In this document: positions 25,818 to 34,022 of the stretch, piece after piece | How positions within the stretch are numbered: position 1 is the first letter of the stretch | How the letters are laid out: each line of letters starts with the position of its first letter | Assembly (NCBI GenBank): GCA_949291545.1 | Contig: CASEWB010000011.1 | Span: 1 to 64,000 of the forward strand | DNA: 64,000 bases | Direction of reading: 5' to 3' | Source of the DNA: an uncultured bacterium | GTDB taxonomy: Bacteria; Elusimicrobiota; Elusimicrobia; Elusimicrobiales; Elusimicrobiaceae | Position numbers and translations under genes: made by a program | The notes under the pieces: generated by a model | Databases searched by the model: none | What the model saw: the letters and a program-made list of their open reading frames with translations, nothing else | Told to the model about the DNA's origin: nothing

Positions 25818-25994
25818 AAAAGCCCAGGGCTTTATGTTATATTTAAGTCTTTTTGGCGAAGAATTAAAACTTACATTTTAATTCTTCTCGTCCCATATAC
25901 GCTACATAAAAAGCCCTAGGCTTGCGCCCAGGGCTTTATGTTTTTGCAAGTTCTGTGGGAAGAATTAAAACTTACATTTTAATTCTTCTCGTCA
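25818..25994 (-). repeat. Tandem duplication of the infB 3' end and terminator
   Basis: The block GACGAGAAGAATTAAAATG and what follows is present at 25959-25994, where it contains the infB stop codon, and again 101 bp further downstream at 25858-25892. Each copy contains a perfect 12-bp inverted repeat GAAGAATTAAAA/TTTTAATTCTTC with a 6-nt loop (25959-25988 and 25858-25887), followed on the minus strand by an AAAGCCC/GGGCTTT terminator hairpin with T5 (about 25909-25943 and 25818-25838). In the first copy the infB TAA lies in the hairpin loop. Confidence 0.8.
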
Positions 25995-28254
25995 CGTTAT
26001 CCTTCCGGAAACATTCAATCACGTCGCCTTCGGCCACGCCTTTGAATCCTTCGATCAAGATACCGCACTCATAGCCTTTTTCCACTTCTTTTACGTCGTC
26101 TTTGAAGCGTTTTAAGCCGCCAATTTTTCCATGGCCAATTTCCTGGCCGTTGCGTTTGACGCGTACTTCATAGCCGCGGATAATCGTGCCGCTGTCCACC
26201 AAAGAGCCCGAAATCAAGCCGGAGCTTAACTTCATTACTTTTTTGATGGTGGCCGTGCCTACGACGGTTTCCACCACGTCGGGTTCCAGTAAACCTTCCA
26301 TAGCGGCTTTGATGTCTTCCAACAGTTCAAAGATAATCGTGTAGCGGCGGATTTCGATTCCTTCGCGTTCGGCTTCGGCTTGGGCTTTGTTTTCCACGTC
26401 CACATGGAACCCAATCACCACCGCGTTGCTGGCTTTGGCAAGCAGAATGTCCGACTCGTTTACATTCCCCGGAGCGGAAAGGATAATGTCCAATTCCACT
26501 TCGTCGGACGGAATACGCAACAGCGCGTCTTTAATAGCTTCGATAGAGCCTTGTACGTCGGCTTTCAAAATAAGCTGTAATTTTTTGACGCGGTTGCCGT
26601 TTTCGTCGTTTTTGCCCAAGCTCATTAAGGACATTTGCTTGCGGTGGGCTTGAGAGTCCTCTTTCTGCGCCAATTTGCGCTTTTCGGCGGCGTAGCGGGC
26701 TTCTTTTTCGCTGGGCATAATATAGAGCGTATCGCCTACTTGGGGCGGTTCGCCGTTGATGCCTAAAATTTCCGCCGGCACGCTGGGGCCGATTTTTTGA
26801 TAGCGCTGGGAATTTTCGTCAATCAGCGCGCGGATGCGCCCGTAGTTCGTGCCTACGAGGAACGGGTCGCCCACTTTCATGGTGCCTTTTTGCACGAGCA
26901 CTGTGGCTACCACACCGCGTTTGCTGTCGCGTTTACTTTCCAAAATGACACCCACACCCGGGCGGTTGGGGTTGGCTTTCAGCTCCATCATTTCCGCCTG
27001 CAGGGCAATCATTTCCAGCAGTTTATCAATGTTAATGTGCTTCTTGGCCGAAATTTCCACATAAATCGTGGTACCTTGCCATTCTTCCGGCACGAGGCCT
27101 CTGGCGGCAAGGTCTTGTTTTACGCGGTCCGGGTTGGCGCCGGGCAAATCAATTTTATTGATGGCCACAATAATCGGCGCACCCGCGGCTTTGGCGTGTT
27201 CCATAGCTTCGATGGTCTGCGGCATAATGCCGTCCGTGGCGGATACCACCAACACAACAATATCGGTGGCTTGCGCCCCACGGGCGCGCATAGCGGTAAA
27301 CGCTTCGTGCCCGGGCGTATCCAAAAAGGTCAAGGTGCCGCGCGGAGTGGTAACACGGTACGCACCAATATGCTGCGTAATGGCTCCAGCTTCGCCAGCG
27401 ACCACGTTGGATTTGCGGATAGCGTCCAAGAGGCTTGTCTTGCCGTGGTCCACATGGCCCATAATCGTGATAACGGGGCTTCTGGGCTGTAAAGAAGCCG
27501 GGTCGTCCGGTGTTTCCATTAAAGCCACGGTTTCTTTGGCCAAATCTTCTTCTTCCATCTGGGCTTTGAAACCGCATTCGTCCACGACAAGCTCAATCAT
27601 ATCTTTTTCCAAGCGTTGGTTGATCGTGGCAAAAATACCCATCATCATCAGCTTTTTGATGAAATCATTGGTTTTGATGTTCATCTTTTCCGCTAATTCC
27701 TTTACGGTAGGCTCGCCCACAATGCGAATGGTTTTGGAATCTTGCGCCGGCTGTTGCGGGGCAGGGTGTTCCCCATGATGGTGCCCGTGGCGCGGGCCTT
27801 GCGGGCGCGGCTGTTGGACAGGGGCCGCCTGCGGTTTGGGCTGTTGGGCCGGGGCCGCCTGCGGTTTGGGCTGTTGGACCGGGGCCGCCTGCGGTTTGGG
27901 CTGTTGGACCAGGGCCGCCTGCGGTTTGGGCTGTTGGACCGGGGCCGCCTGCGGTTTAGGCTGTTGGGCCGGGGCCGGCTTTTCGGCCGGTTTTGCTTCC
28001 GGGGTTGCTTGAACAGCGTTTTCCTTTAGTTCTTCCGCTTCTGCGGCGGCTTTTTTAGCCGTTGTTTTTTTGGCGGTTGTTTTTTTGGCAGCCGTCGTTT
28101 TAGCCGTCGTTTTTTTAGCGGTTGTTTTTTTAGCAGCCGTTGTTTTAGAAGCCGTTTTCTTTACAGTCGTTTTCTTGGCGGCTGTTTTTTTGGCGGCGGG
28201 TTTTTTCTTGGCGGAGGATTCGTCTTCTGTATTAGTTGTTTTCTTTGTCGTCAT
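25972..28254 (-). CDS. infB: Translation initiation factor IF-2
   Basis: GTPase that brings fMet-tRNA to the 30S subunit. It has 760 residues. The N-terminal ~175 residues are low complexity: a Lys/Ala/Thr-rich stretch ([12 protein letters not shown] type) followed by about six copies of a [11 protein letters not shown]-type decapeptide. Then come the IF2-N region and the G domain with [23 protein letters not shown] and NKIDLPGA, then domains II-IV ending [10 protein letters not shown]. The ATG lies 23 nt inside the end of nusA, so the two are co-translated. The stop codon lies in the loop of a 12-bp hairpin that is duplicated downstream. Confidence 0.97.
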   Translation of the reverse strand: MTTKKTTNTEDESSAKKKPAAKKTAAKKTTVKKTASKTTAAKKTTAKKTTAKTTAAKKTTAKKTTAKKAAAEAEELKENAVQATPEAKPAEKPAPAQQPKPQAAPVQQPKPQAALVQQPKPQAAPVQQPKPQAAPAQQPKPQAAPVQQPRPQGPRHGHHHGEHPAPQQPAQDSKTIRIVGEPTVKELAEKMNIKTNDFIKKLMMMGIFATINQRLEKDMIELVVDECGFKAQMEEEDLAKETVALMETPDDPASLQPRSPVITIMGHVDHGKTSLLDAIRKSNVVAGEAGAITQHIGAYRVTTPRGTLTFLDTPGHEAFTAMRARGAQATDIVVLVVSATDGIMPQTIEAMEHAKAAGAPIIVAINKIDLPGANPDRVKQDLAARGLVPEEWQGTTIYVEISAKKHINIDKLLEMIALQAEMMELKANPNRPGVGVILESKRDSKRGVVATVLVQKGTMKVGDPFLVGTNYGRIRALIDENSQRYQKIGPSVPAEILGINGEPPQVGDTLYIMPSEKEARYAAEKRKLAQKEDSQAHRKQMSLMSLGKNDENGNRVKKLQLILKADVQGSIEAIKDALLRIPSDEVELDIILSAPGNVNESDILLAKASNAVVIGFHVDVENKAQAEAEREGIEIRRYTIIFELLEDIKAAMEGLLEPDVVETVVGTATIKKVMKLSSGLISGSLVDSGTIIRGYEVRVKRNGQEIGHGKIGGLKRFKDDVKEVEKGYECGILIEGFKGVAEGDVIECFRKDNVTRRIKM

Positions 28255-29617
28255 TGACTACCTCCTGCGTGTTTTCAGCTTCTTTTTCGGCGAGGTATTT
28301 CTTGGCGCCTTCAATAATCTTAGCGGCCGTTTTTTCGCCGATGCCCTGCACGGTGGAAAGGTGTTCTGCGTCCAACCCGGCAATTTGTTCTACGCTGTTA
28401 AAACCGGATTTTTGCAGCACCTCCGCCATTTTGGGGCCGATGCCTTCTACGTCAGCCAAGGCGGCTTGTACCGCGTCGGAAGCTTCTTTGCCTTCCTGCG
28501 CTTTTTGCGATTCGCTCTTTACTTCCAAATTCCAGCCCGTCAGTTTGGAGGCCAGCTTAATGTTTTGCCAATCTTTGCCGATGGCAATAGCCAGTTGGTC
28601 GTCCGGCACGATAACGGTGGCTTTCTTTTCCGCCAGGCTGTCGATTTTTACAAAGTCCGCTTTGGCCGGGGCCAGGGCGTTCATAATGACGGTAGAAATA
28701 TCGTCGGAATAGTTAATCAAGTCAATGCGTTCGCCGGAAAGTTCGTTCATTACCGCGCGGATGCGAATGCCGCGCATACCCACGCAGGTGCCGATGGGGT
28801 CGATTTTGCTGTCAATGCTGGACACCATCACTTTGGCGCGGAAGCCCGGGTCGCGCTGGATGTTTTTAATTTCCACGATGCCTTCGTTGATTTCCGGCAC
28901 TTCTACTTTAAAAAGCTCTTCTAAAAACTTGCCGTTGGCGCGGGACAAAATAACATACGGCCCACGTTGGCCTTTGTCCATTTTGTACGCGGCCGATTTG
29001 TAGCGCGAGAGGACCGGGTCGTCCCCTACGGCGGCGAGGTCATTTTGGTTCATTACTTTGGCAATGACCGCTTTTACGCGCGAACCGTTGGCATAGCGTT
29101 CTTTTTTGATTTGTTCGCAATAAGGCAAAATAGCTTCCACTTTGCCTAAATCTACGATAATATCACGGTCCGAAAAGCGGCGCACGGAACCGGTGACTAC
29201 TTCGCCTTCGCGGGGTTTAAATTCTTTGTAAAAATTATCGCGTTCAATGCCGCGTACTTTTTGGATTAACACCTGCTTGGCAATTTGCGCCGCAATACGG
29301 GAGAAGTCTTCCACTTCCAAGGTAATGGTTACCACGTCGCCCACTTTGGGGTTTTTGAGGTGCTTTTTGGCGCCTTCCACATCAATTTCCATTTCCGGGT
29401 TGGTGACCAGTTCCACCACGTTTAACGTTTGAAAGGCTTTGATGGAGCCGTTTTCTACGTCAATCTTGGCGCTGATTTGGGCCGTTTTGCCCAGGTTTTT
29501 GCGCAGGGCGGAAACAAGCGCGTCTTCAATCGTTTTTAAAATATCTTCACGTTTGATGTTTTTTTCTCTTTCCAGCCCTTCCAATGCCATTACTAAATCT
29601 TTAGCTGTTCCTTCCAT
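28232..29617 (-). CDS. nusA: Transcription termination/antitermination factor NusA
   Basis: RNA polymerase-associated factor of 461 residues. The N-terminal domain (LVMALEGLEREKNI) is followed by an S1 domain (GEVVTGSVRRFSDRDIIVDL) and two KH domains (PIGTCVGMRGIRI, VPDDQLAIAIGKDWQNIKLA). Instead of acidic repeats the C-terminus carries a double helix-hairpin-helix region with VEGIGPKMAEVL and VQGIGEKTAAKI, then an acidic tail. It starts 56 nt after rimP and overlaps infB by 23 nt, the standard rimP-nusA-infB order. Confidence 0.97.
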   Translation of the reverse strand: MEGTAKDLVMALEGLEREKNIKREDILKTIEDALVSALRKNLGKTAQISAKIDVENGSIKAFQTLNVVELVTNPEMEIDVEGAKKHLKNPKVGDVVTITLEVEDFSRIAAQIAKQVLIQKVRGIERDNFYKEFKPREGEVVTGSVRRFSDRDIIVDLGKVEAILPYCEQIKKERYANGSRVKAVIAKVMNQNDLAAVGDDPVLSRYKSAAYKMDKGQRGPYVILSRANGKFLEELFKVEVPEINEGIVEIKNIQRDPGFRAKVMVSSIDSKIDPIGTCVGMRGIRIRAVMNELSGERIDLINYSDDISTVIMNALAPAKADFVKIDSLAEKKATVIVPDDQLAIAIGKDWQNIKLASKLTGWNLEVKSESQKAQEGKEASDAVQAALADVEGIGPKMAEVLQKSGFNSVEQIAGLDAEHLSTVQGIGEKTAAKIIEGAKKYLAEKEAENTQEVVNDDKENN

Positions 29618-29673
29618 TTGTGTATTCTCCTTAATGTAAGCCGGGCCGTCTAACGTACACGGCCCAAGCGAGG

Positions 29674-30132
29674 TTAAAATTCAAGAACGGGGTCCAAGTT
29701 GGCCTTCTTGATGTTATCGTACGAAAAGCGAAATTGGTTGGTTCCGTCGTCCAATACGAAAGCGTCGTCATCGGCCGAAGCGATTACGCCGGTAAAAGAA
29801 CCGCGGTTTTCCAACGGTGCTTTGAGCACAATTTTGGCGCGCTGGCCGATAAAGCGTTTAAAATGCTGCGGTTTCTTGAGCACGCGCTGCACCCCGGGGG
29901 AGGAAACCTCCAGAATGTATGCACCGTCAATCAAGTTTTCCATTTCCAACACAGCGTCAATTTTGTCGGTCAATTCGCCGCAGTCGTCCAGCGTTACGCC
30001 GCCGACTTTGTCTACAAAAAACTGCAAAAGTTTTTTTCTTCCTTGGTTCTGGATAACCAAATCCACCAGCTCTACATTTTGGCTTTCCAGGGCCTTGGCC
30101 ACGGTTTTTTCTATGGTTTTGGGATCTCTCAT
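29674..30132 (-). CDS. rimP: Ribosome maturation factor RimP
   Basis: Cytoplasmic 30S assembly factor, 152 residues. The start at 30132 is chosen because AAGGAG lies 6 nt upstream and the protein then begins at the family N-terminus (MRDPKTIEKTVAKALES); the longer frame is leader sequence. Blocks typical of RimP are LEVSSPGVQRVLKKPQHF and the C-terminal SH3-like FVLDDGTNQFRFSYDNIKKANLDP. It heads the rimP-nusA-infB operon behind a TTGACA/TATTAT promoter and a 13-bp leader hairpin. Confidence 0.94.
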   Translation of the reverse strand: MRDPKTIEKTVAKALESQNVELVDLVIQNQGRKKLLQFFVDKVGGVTLDDCGELTDKIDAVLEMENLIDGAYILEVSSPGVQRVLKKPQHFKRFIGQRAKIVLKAPLENRGSFTGVIASADDDAFVLDDGTNQFRFSYDNIKKANLDPVLEF

Positions 30133-30164
30133 GGCAACTCCTTGATATAGCGCCTTATTTATGG

Positions 30165-30194
30165 AAAGAGCGACTTGTTGCCAAGTCGCTCTTT
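30165..30194 (-). promoter_or_regulatory. 13-bp hairpin at the 5' end of the rimP-nusA-infB mRNA
   Basis: AAAGAGCGACTTG and CAAGTCGCTCTTT form a perfect 13-bp stem with a 4-nt loop. The predicted transcription start near 30201 puts the hairpin at about +7. No T-run follows in the direction of the operon, so it is more likely an mRNA-stability or control element than a terminator. Confidence 0.55.
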
Positions 30195-30207
30195 CTAGAA
30201 CACTTTT

Positions 30208-30237
30208 ATAATAACATTCCCCGGGGGGGTTTGTCAA
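30208..30237 (-). promoter_or_regulatory. Promoter of rimP-nusA-infB
   Basis: On the minus strand TTGACA (30232-30237) and TATTAT (30208-30213) are 18 nt apart. Confidence 0.6.
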
Positions 30238-30293
30238 CCCCGTAAACGGCCTGACGAAACGCCCCGCCGTACAGGGCGCTTGGTTAGGTGGCG

Positions 30294-30608
30294 TTAAGAC
30301 AGCCACTTCACGCCGGCCGCTCCCATAACAATCAACACCATTGCGGCAATGCGCCCGGCACTGCGGCCTTCGTGAAAGAAAACCATATTCACCAGTACCG
30401 CGCCTGTCGTTCCCAGGCCAATCCATACCGCATAAGCCGCACTGACGGCTATCACCTGGAACGACAAGTAGAGCAACCCAAACGACAGTCCAAACCCACC
30501 AATAAACAACAGCAGGTGGGGCCATCTTTTTTCCGAGCTGAACTTTTTCAGCCCAACTACGCCGCACACTTCCGCGGCGGCAGCCGCCAAAACCCACAGC
30601 CAATTCAT
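30294..30608 (-). CDS. Small multidrug resistance (SMR) transporter subunit, second of a pair
   Basis: A four-helix inner-membrane transporter of 104 residues: MNWLWVLAAAAAEVCGVVGL (helix 1 with the conserved Glu14), then three more hydrophobic segments with AYAVWIGLGTTGAVLVNMVFF, the SMR signature. The start at 30608 overlaps the upstream SMR stop by 4 nt (ATGA). Paired SMR genes usually encode obligate hetero-dimers (YkkCD, EbrAB type) for cationic drugs, or guanidinium/polyamine exporters. The substrate cannot be fixed from sequence. The pair is downstream of a TetR regulator. Confidence 0.92.
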   Translation of the reverse strand: MNWLWVLAAAAAEVCGVVGLKKFSSEKRWPHLLLFIGGFGLSFGLLYLSFQVIAVSAAYAVWIGLGTTGAVLVNMVFFHEGRSAGRIAAMVLIVMGAAGVKWLS

Positions 30609-30949
30609 AAGCTCCCTCCCGACTGTGGTTCTCCGTCCGACAGCTTTAATAGCACAACGCCGCTTATCAGTACGGCCACGCATACCAGCTGCCCTGCGGA
30701 AAGCGCTTCGTCAAACAGGAGCCAGTCCATTACAACCGTTCCTCCCGAACCCACCGCCGCAAACACGGCATATACGGTGCCGGTGGGCAAGGATTGGCAA
30801 GCTTGGGTTAAAAAGTAAAAATCCAGTACAATCACCCCGATTACCAATCCCCAGTGCCACCCTTTGCCTGCGGTATTAAAACCATACACCCACAAGAGCT
30901 CAAACAGGCAAGTAAGGGCGACAAATATCCAAGGATTTAACTGCTTCAT
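30605..30949 (-). CDS. Small multidrug resistance (SMR) transporter subunit, first of a pair
   Basis: SMR protein of 114 residues with four predicted helices. The essential Glu is in helix 1 (LFELLWVYGF) and the signature is GTVYAVFAAVGSGGTVVMDW. Different charges in loops and tails compared with its partner at 30294-30608 fit opposite orientation in the membrane, as in heterodimeric SMR pairs. It starts 24 nt after the TetR stop, so the three genes are probably one autoregulated transcript. Confidence 0.92.
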   Translation of the reverse strand: MKQLNPWIFVALTCLFELLWVYGFNTAGKGWHWGLVIGVIVLDFYFLTQACQSLPTGTVYAVFAAVGSGGTVVMDWLLFDEALSAGQLVCVAVLISGVVLLKLSDGEPQSGGSL

Positions 30950-30973
30950 AAAACACCTCTTTTGAGCCTGTCA

Positions 30974-31537
30974 TTAGACCCCTAGAGCGTGTTCAATAAA
31001 TACCCGTGTTTCCTCCTTTTGGCGGGCGGCGTCTTGCGCGTCTCTTTGGCTAAAGAGAAAAACTTGCTCTGCCGCTTCTTCGATGCATCCTATCATTACG
31101 CGCGCCGTATAGGGGGCTTGGATTCCGGCCCGCAGGAGAGGGGCGTTACGGGTTAGAAAGTCCTTAAGCCATTCATAAATGGGGGCGTATAAGCTTTCCC
31201 ATTTGGTAATATCGGCGCTTTGCGTCAGCCCAGTGTAGAGAAAGGCCAGCACGTCGCGGTGTTTTTCCACCGTTTCAAAAATACTTTCCACTATTTGGGC
31301 CAGCTGCTGCGGAAGGGGGGAACTTGGATTTACGGTATTTTTCAGTTTTTCTTCCATTTTGGCCACCATGCATTGGGCAATGGCCGGCATAATGGCTAAT
31401 TTGGAAGGAAAATACAGGTAAAATGTCCCCTGTGCCACACCAGCTTGTTTTACAATGTCTGAAACTTTGGTTTTTTCTAAACCATTTTTCTTAAATACCG
31501 CCATAGCGGCAAAAACCAGCTTGGTTTTAGTATCCAT
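30974..31537 (-). CDS. TetR-family repressor of the SMR pair
   Basis: A 187-residue repressor. The N-terminal helix-turn-helix domain is canonical: AAMAVFKKNGLEKTKVSDIVKQAGVAQGTFYLYFPSK. The C-terminal ligand-binding domain is helical and variable. A perfect 9-1-9 palindrome (31561-31579) sits immediately downstream of its -10 box, the expected place for an autorepressor. The SMR genes follow in the same direction, so drug-induced derepression of the whole operon is the natural model. The ligand is unknown. Confidence 0.92.
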   Translation of the reverse strand: MDTKTKLVFAAMAVFKKNGLEKTKVSDIVKQAGVAQGTFYLYFPSKLAIMPAIAQCMVAKMEEKLKNTVNPSSPLPQQLAQIVESIFETVEKHRDVLAFLYTGLTQSADITKWESLYAPIYEWLKDFLTRNAPLLRAGIQAPYTARVMIGCIEEAAEQVFLFSQRDAQDAARQKEETRVFIEHALGV

Positions 31538-31560
31538 TGAACCTCTTATCTAAAAGGTAA

Positions 31561-31579
31561 ATGACTGACTGTCAGTCAT
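31561..31579. promoter_or_regulatory. TetR operator palindrome
   Basis: ATGACTGAC-T-GTCAGTCAT is a perfect 19-bp inverted repeat covering the expected transcription start of the tetR-SMR operon. It resembles the TGAC-N-GTCA half-sites of AcrR/TetR-type operators. Confidence 0.8.
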
Positions 31580-31608
31580 ATTGTATTTGTAAAAAAGGGG
31601 TTTGTCAA
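31580..31608 (-). promoter_or_regulatory. Promoter of the tetR-SMR operon
   Basis: On the minus strand TTGACA (31603-31608) and TACAAT (31580-31585) are 17 nt apart, close to consensus, with the operator directly downstream. Confidence 0.8.
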
Positions 31609-31638
31609 GGGAGGTGCATATAAAGTTATAATAATTTT

Positions 31639-32160
31639 ATGCAATCCAATTGGCTTACAAACAGCTTGCTTACTCCGGGCAGCGTGCAGCAAGCCTGCGC
31701 GGCTTTTGAGGTGATTCAACGGCGCATTGAGTGGATGGAACAGCGCGGCATAGAGCAATGGCCGCGTAAACACTATTTGCGGCTTTTTAATCGGGCCTAT
31801 TTTGAACAAGCCGCCCGGAAAAAACAGCTGTGGTTGTTAAAGTGGGAAAACACGGTACTGGCGTGTGCCGTTGTGTTGGACCAAGACGACCGGTGGCAGA
31901 AAAAACCCTTTGTCCCGGCTTATTACATACACAATTTTGCCTCTTTGCCAGAATATCCCGGTGCGGGTGGCCGCCTGCTGGCCCTGTTGGAAGCCAAAGC
32001 CTTGCAAGACGGGAAAACCTGCCTGCGGCTGGACTGCAAGACGGGTTCCGCCCCTTTAAACCGCTACTACCGGCGGCGCGGATATGCCTTTGCCGGATAC
32101 TTCCGCAGTGCGGTTTATAACGGAAACTTGCGCCAGAAAAACCTTTCACTTGCCGATTAG
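31639..32160 (+). CDS. GNAT-family acetyltransferase
   Basis: A 173-residue protein with the GNAT fold order. Strands around LWLLKWENTVLACAVVLD precede the acetyl-CoA region SLPEYPGAGGRLLALLEAKA (a variant of the Q/RxxGxG/A loop). Then LRLDCKTGSAPLNRYYRRRGYAFAG is the typical C-terminal NxxLxxFYxxxGF-like block. The substrate is unknown. A TATAAT box (31627-31632) ends exactly 6 nt before the ATG with no Shine-Dalgarno, so the mRNA is probably leaderless. A distantly similar GNAT gene is at 41557-42075. Confidence 0.82.
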   Translation: MQSNWLTNSLLTPGSVQQACAAFEVIQRRIEWMEQRGIEQWPRKHYLRLFNRAYFEQAARKKQLWLLKWENTVLACAVVLDQDDRWQKKPFVPAYYIHNFASLPEYPGAGGRLLALLEAKALQDGKTCLRLDCKTGSAPLNRYYRRRGYAFAGYFRSAVYNGNLRQKNLSLAD

Positions 32161-32258
32161 CCAACTAATCCTTTTTTGCATTGCATAGCGAGCGGGTGTT
32201 ATCTAAAATAGTTAGGTATCCGGCGCTTATCCGACGGATAATTCCTAAAGGGGGACGC

Positions 32259-33125
32259 ATGAAAAAAACATTAGTATTGGCGGCCTGGGCTTTTGTAAGC
32301 GTACAAGCCGTGTTTGCTCAAAACACTCAATCGGCAACTTACCAGCAAAAAGCTGGTGCTGCCGCCACCCAGCTGGCTAACGAAGCTTCGCTTAAGCAAG
32401 GGGAGCCCAAGCTGAAAGTAAATACCACCACCACTACTACCAGTGTATATGATTCCTCGGTGCACAACAAAAGAGGGACGACCGATTCTATGGTAGTGGA
32501 ACAAAGCGTGGCCAATGCCCAAGGCCAAACCACGACGGAAGGGGAAATTTACACCAGCTTTACGCCCAGCAAAGCGGCGCAGACCAACGCCCGCACGCGG
32601 GAACTGTCGGTAGCGGCGGGTATGACGCATATGTATAACCAAGACAGCTTTAACGGGCACTACGGTTCCAACGGAATGTCTGCCGATGTAAATATGCTGT
32701 GGCACACTTCGCCGCATTTTGCCTTAGGGTTCGATTATATGATGCTCCACCCGTACAGCCAAACCCACGGTTCGGCCGACCAAGCCCGCAATTACGATGA
32801 TATTTACCTGCACGGTATTTCGCTGGCGGGCAAATATACGTTAAACGCCTGGAATAACCTGCGGGTGTATATCCCGATGGGGTGGGGTATGATGAATGCC
32901 CGTATGAAAACCAATTCCGCTTTGCACCATTCCAGCAATGACAAATGGGGCACCGGTTTTTATGCTGGCTTAGGTTTGCAGTATGATTTTACGCCCTGCC
33001 TGTTTGCCGGGTTAGAATACCGCTACACATATGCTTTTATCAGCGATAAAGATCTCTCCTCCTACGGCAGCGACAAAAACCTGCAATATCATTCTGCGTT
33101 TTTGCGCGTAGGTATGCGGTTCTAG
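32259..33125 (+). CDS. Outer-membrane beta-barrel protein
   Basis: A 288-residue exported protein. The start at 32259 is chosen because GGGGGA precedes it and it gives the signal peptide MKKTLVLAAWAFVSVQAVFA. After a Thr-rich N-terminal segment (NTTTTTTSVYDSS) of about 90 residues come alternating aromatic/polar strands consistent with an eight-stranded barrel: FALGFDYMMLHPY, GISLAGKYTLNAWNNLRVYIP, FYAGLGLQYDF and CLFAGLEYRYTYAF. It ends LRVGMRF, with a C-terminal Phe as recognised by the BAM machinery. The barrel type is OmpA/Opr-like, with no OmpA peptidoglycan domain. Function unknown. Confidence 0.82.
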   Translation: MKKTLVLAAWAFVSVQAVFAQNTQSATYQQKAGAAATQLANEASLKQGEPKLKVNTTTTTTSVYDSSVHNKRGTTDSMVVEQSVANAQGQTTTEGEIYTSFTPSKAAQTNARTRELSVAAGMTHMYNQDSFNGHYGSNGMSADVNMLWHTSPHFALGFDYMMLHPYSQTHGSADQARNYDDIYLHGISLAGKYTLNAWNNLRVYIPMGWGMMNARMKTNSALHHSSNDKWGTGFYAGLGLQYDFTPCLFAGLEYRYTYAFISDKDLSSYGSDKNLQYHSAFLRVGMRF

Positions 33126-33139
33126 TCGTTTGCTCTATC

Positions 33140-33167
33140 AAAAAGGCCCTCGCAAGAGGGCCTTTTT
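33140..33167. terminator. Bidirectional terminator between barrel and thioesterase genes
   Basis: An AAAAAGGCCCTC/GAGGGCCTTTTT stem has T-runs on both strands, so it can serve the two convergent genes. Confidence 0.85.
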
Positions 33168-33186
33168 ACTGTCCAAAATGGCTTGT

Positions 33187-33915
33187 TTACTTCCAGCGCG
33201 CGTATACGCGGGAGGCTTCTTTCCCGTCCGATTGGCGCACCAGCGTCAGCCAAAAAGCATTGGGTTCACAAGGGTATACCCCAACGCTTATCTTTTCGCC
33301 TGCGCGGCATTCGCTTTTAAAGGAAATTAACAAACGGTCCAGCTGTTTCCCGGCGCGGGCTTGCAGCGGGACGCTTTGAATAGCCCAGGCGGCGTAGTGC
33401 GTGTTATTAATATGTCCGTTTAAGTCCAGGTCTTCTTCCCGGGTAAGGATTTCCTGCGTGTAGGCGGGTTGCTGGGCCGGAAGAGGCGCTTTGAAGTTTT
33501 CTTCCGGTTCTAATCCTTGCGGTAAATGGGAGTGGTCGTCCAATAAATGCTGCGGTGTGCGCACCAAGCGGCGTTTTTGCACGTCCATAATCGCCCACCA
33601 GGAGGACCCTTCAAACAAAGGTGTTTTATTGGCGCCGTATACGACAAACTGGCGGCGGCTGAGCAGCCTGTCCGAGAAAACGTGCCACGTTTTGACCGTG
33701 ACGTCCTGCCGCACGATAGCGGCCTGGAGGGCGCGCGCCTGCAGGTGGGTAAGTATCCAGGCTTGGTGGTCTTTTATTAAATCTTCCCATCCAAAGCCCA
33801 TTTGCGCGCTGTCCTGTGCGGCGGCCTGTTGGAAATATTTTAAAAACGTAGCGGCTGGAATATGGGCGTGGACGTCCAATTCGTCATACCGCACGGGAAA
33901 AATTTGTTCTATCAT
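33187..33915 (-). CDS. Acyl-ACP thioesterase
   Basis: A double hot-dog enzyme (about 242 residues) that releases fatty acids from acyl-ACP. The N-terminal hot-dog has YDELDVHAHIPAATFLKYFQQAAAQ. The C-terminal one has DLDLNGHINNTHYAAWAIQ, carrying the N-x-H-x-N-N signature of the FatA/FatB-like bacterial thioesterase family. Two ATGs are possible. The second (33915) is preferred because a TACAAT box (33922-33927) ends exactly 6 nt before it, the leaderless arrangement seen in other genes; the first (33921) would add two residues. Confidence 0.88.
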   Translation of the reverse strand: MIEQIFPVRYDELDVHAHIPAATFLKYFQQAAAQDSAQMGFGWEDLIKDHQAWILTHLQARALQAAIVRQDVTVKTWHVFSDRLLSRRQFVVYGANKTPLFEGSSWWAIMDVQKRRLVRTPQHLLDDHSHLPQGLEPEENFKAPLPAQQPAYTQEILTREEDLDLNGHINNTHYAAWAIQSVPLQARAGKQLDRLLISFKSECRAGEKISVGVYPCEPNAFWLTLVRQSDGKEASRVYARWK

Positions 33916-33968
33916 AAACATATTGTAGCTTATTGGGCAGCAAAGCGCTTCCGTTCTAGGGAAAAACC

Positions 33969-33997
33969 TTGATTTTTATGCCTAAAAAGACTAAACT
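33969..33997 (+). promoter_or_regulatory. Promoter of pilin gene at 34.0 kb
   Basis: TTGATT and TAAACT are separated by 17 nt, the same -10 sequence as the pilin promoter at 24.7 kb, followed by a strong AGGAGG-type ribosome-binding site. Confidence 0.6.
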
Positions 33998-34022
33998 ATA
34001 ACTAGCTTTTTAGGAGGTTTTT

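Noticed and set aside
27829-27989. Regular 30-bp repeats considered as a CRISPR array
   Set aside because: The units are contiguous with no unique spacers and lie in frame inside infB, encoding a decapeptide repeat.
28070-28924. Plus-strand frame of 284 codons opposite infB/nusA
   Set aside because: It shows only Val/Ala/Phe-rich low complexity from the antisense of the Lys/Ala/Thr tract; infB and nusA are certain on the other strand.
30165-30194. 13-bp hairpin considered as terminator for the SMR genes or a plus-strand gene
   Set aside because: No T-run follows on either strand, and the SMR genes end before it while reading away from it.
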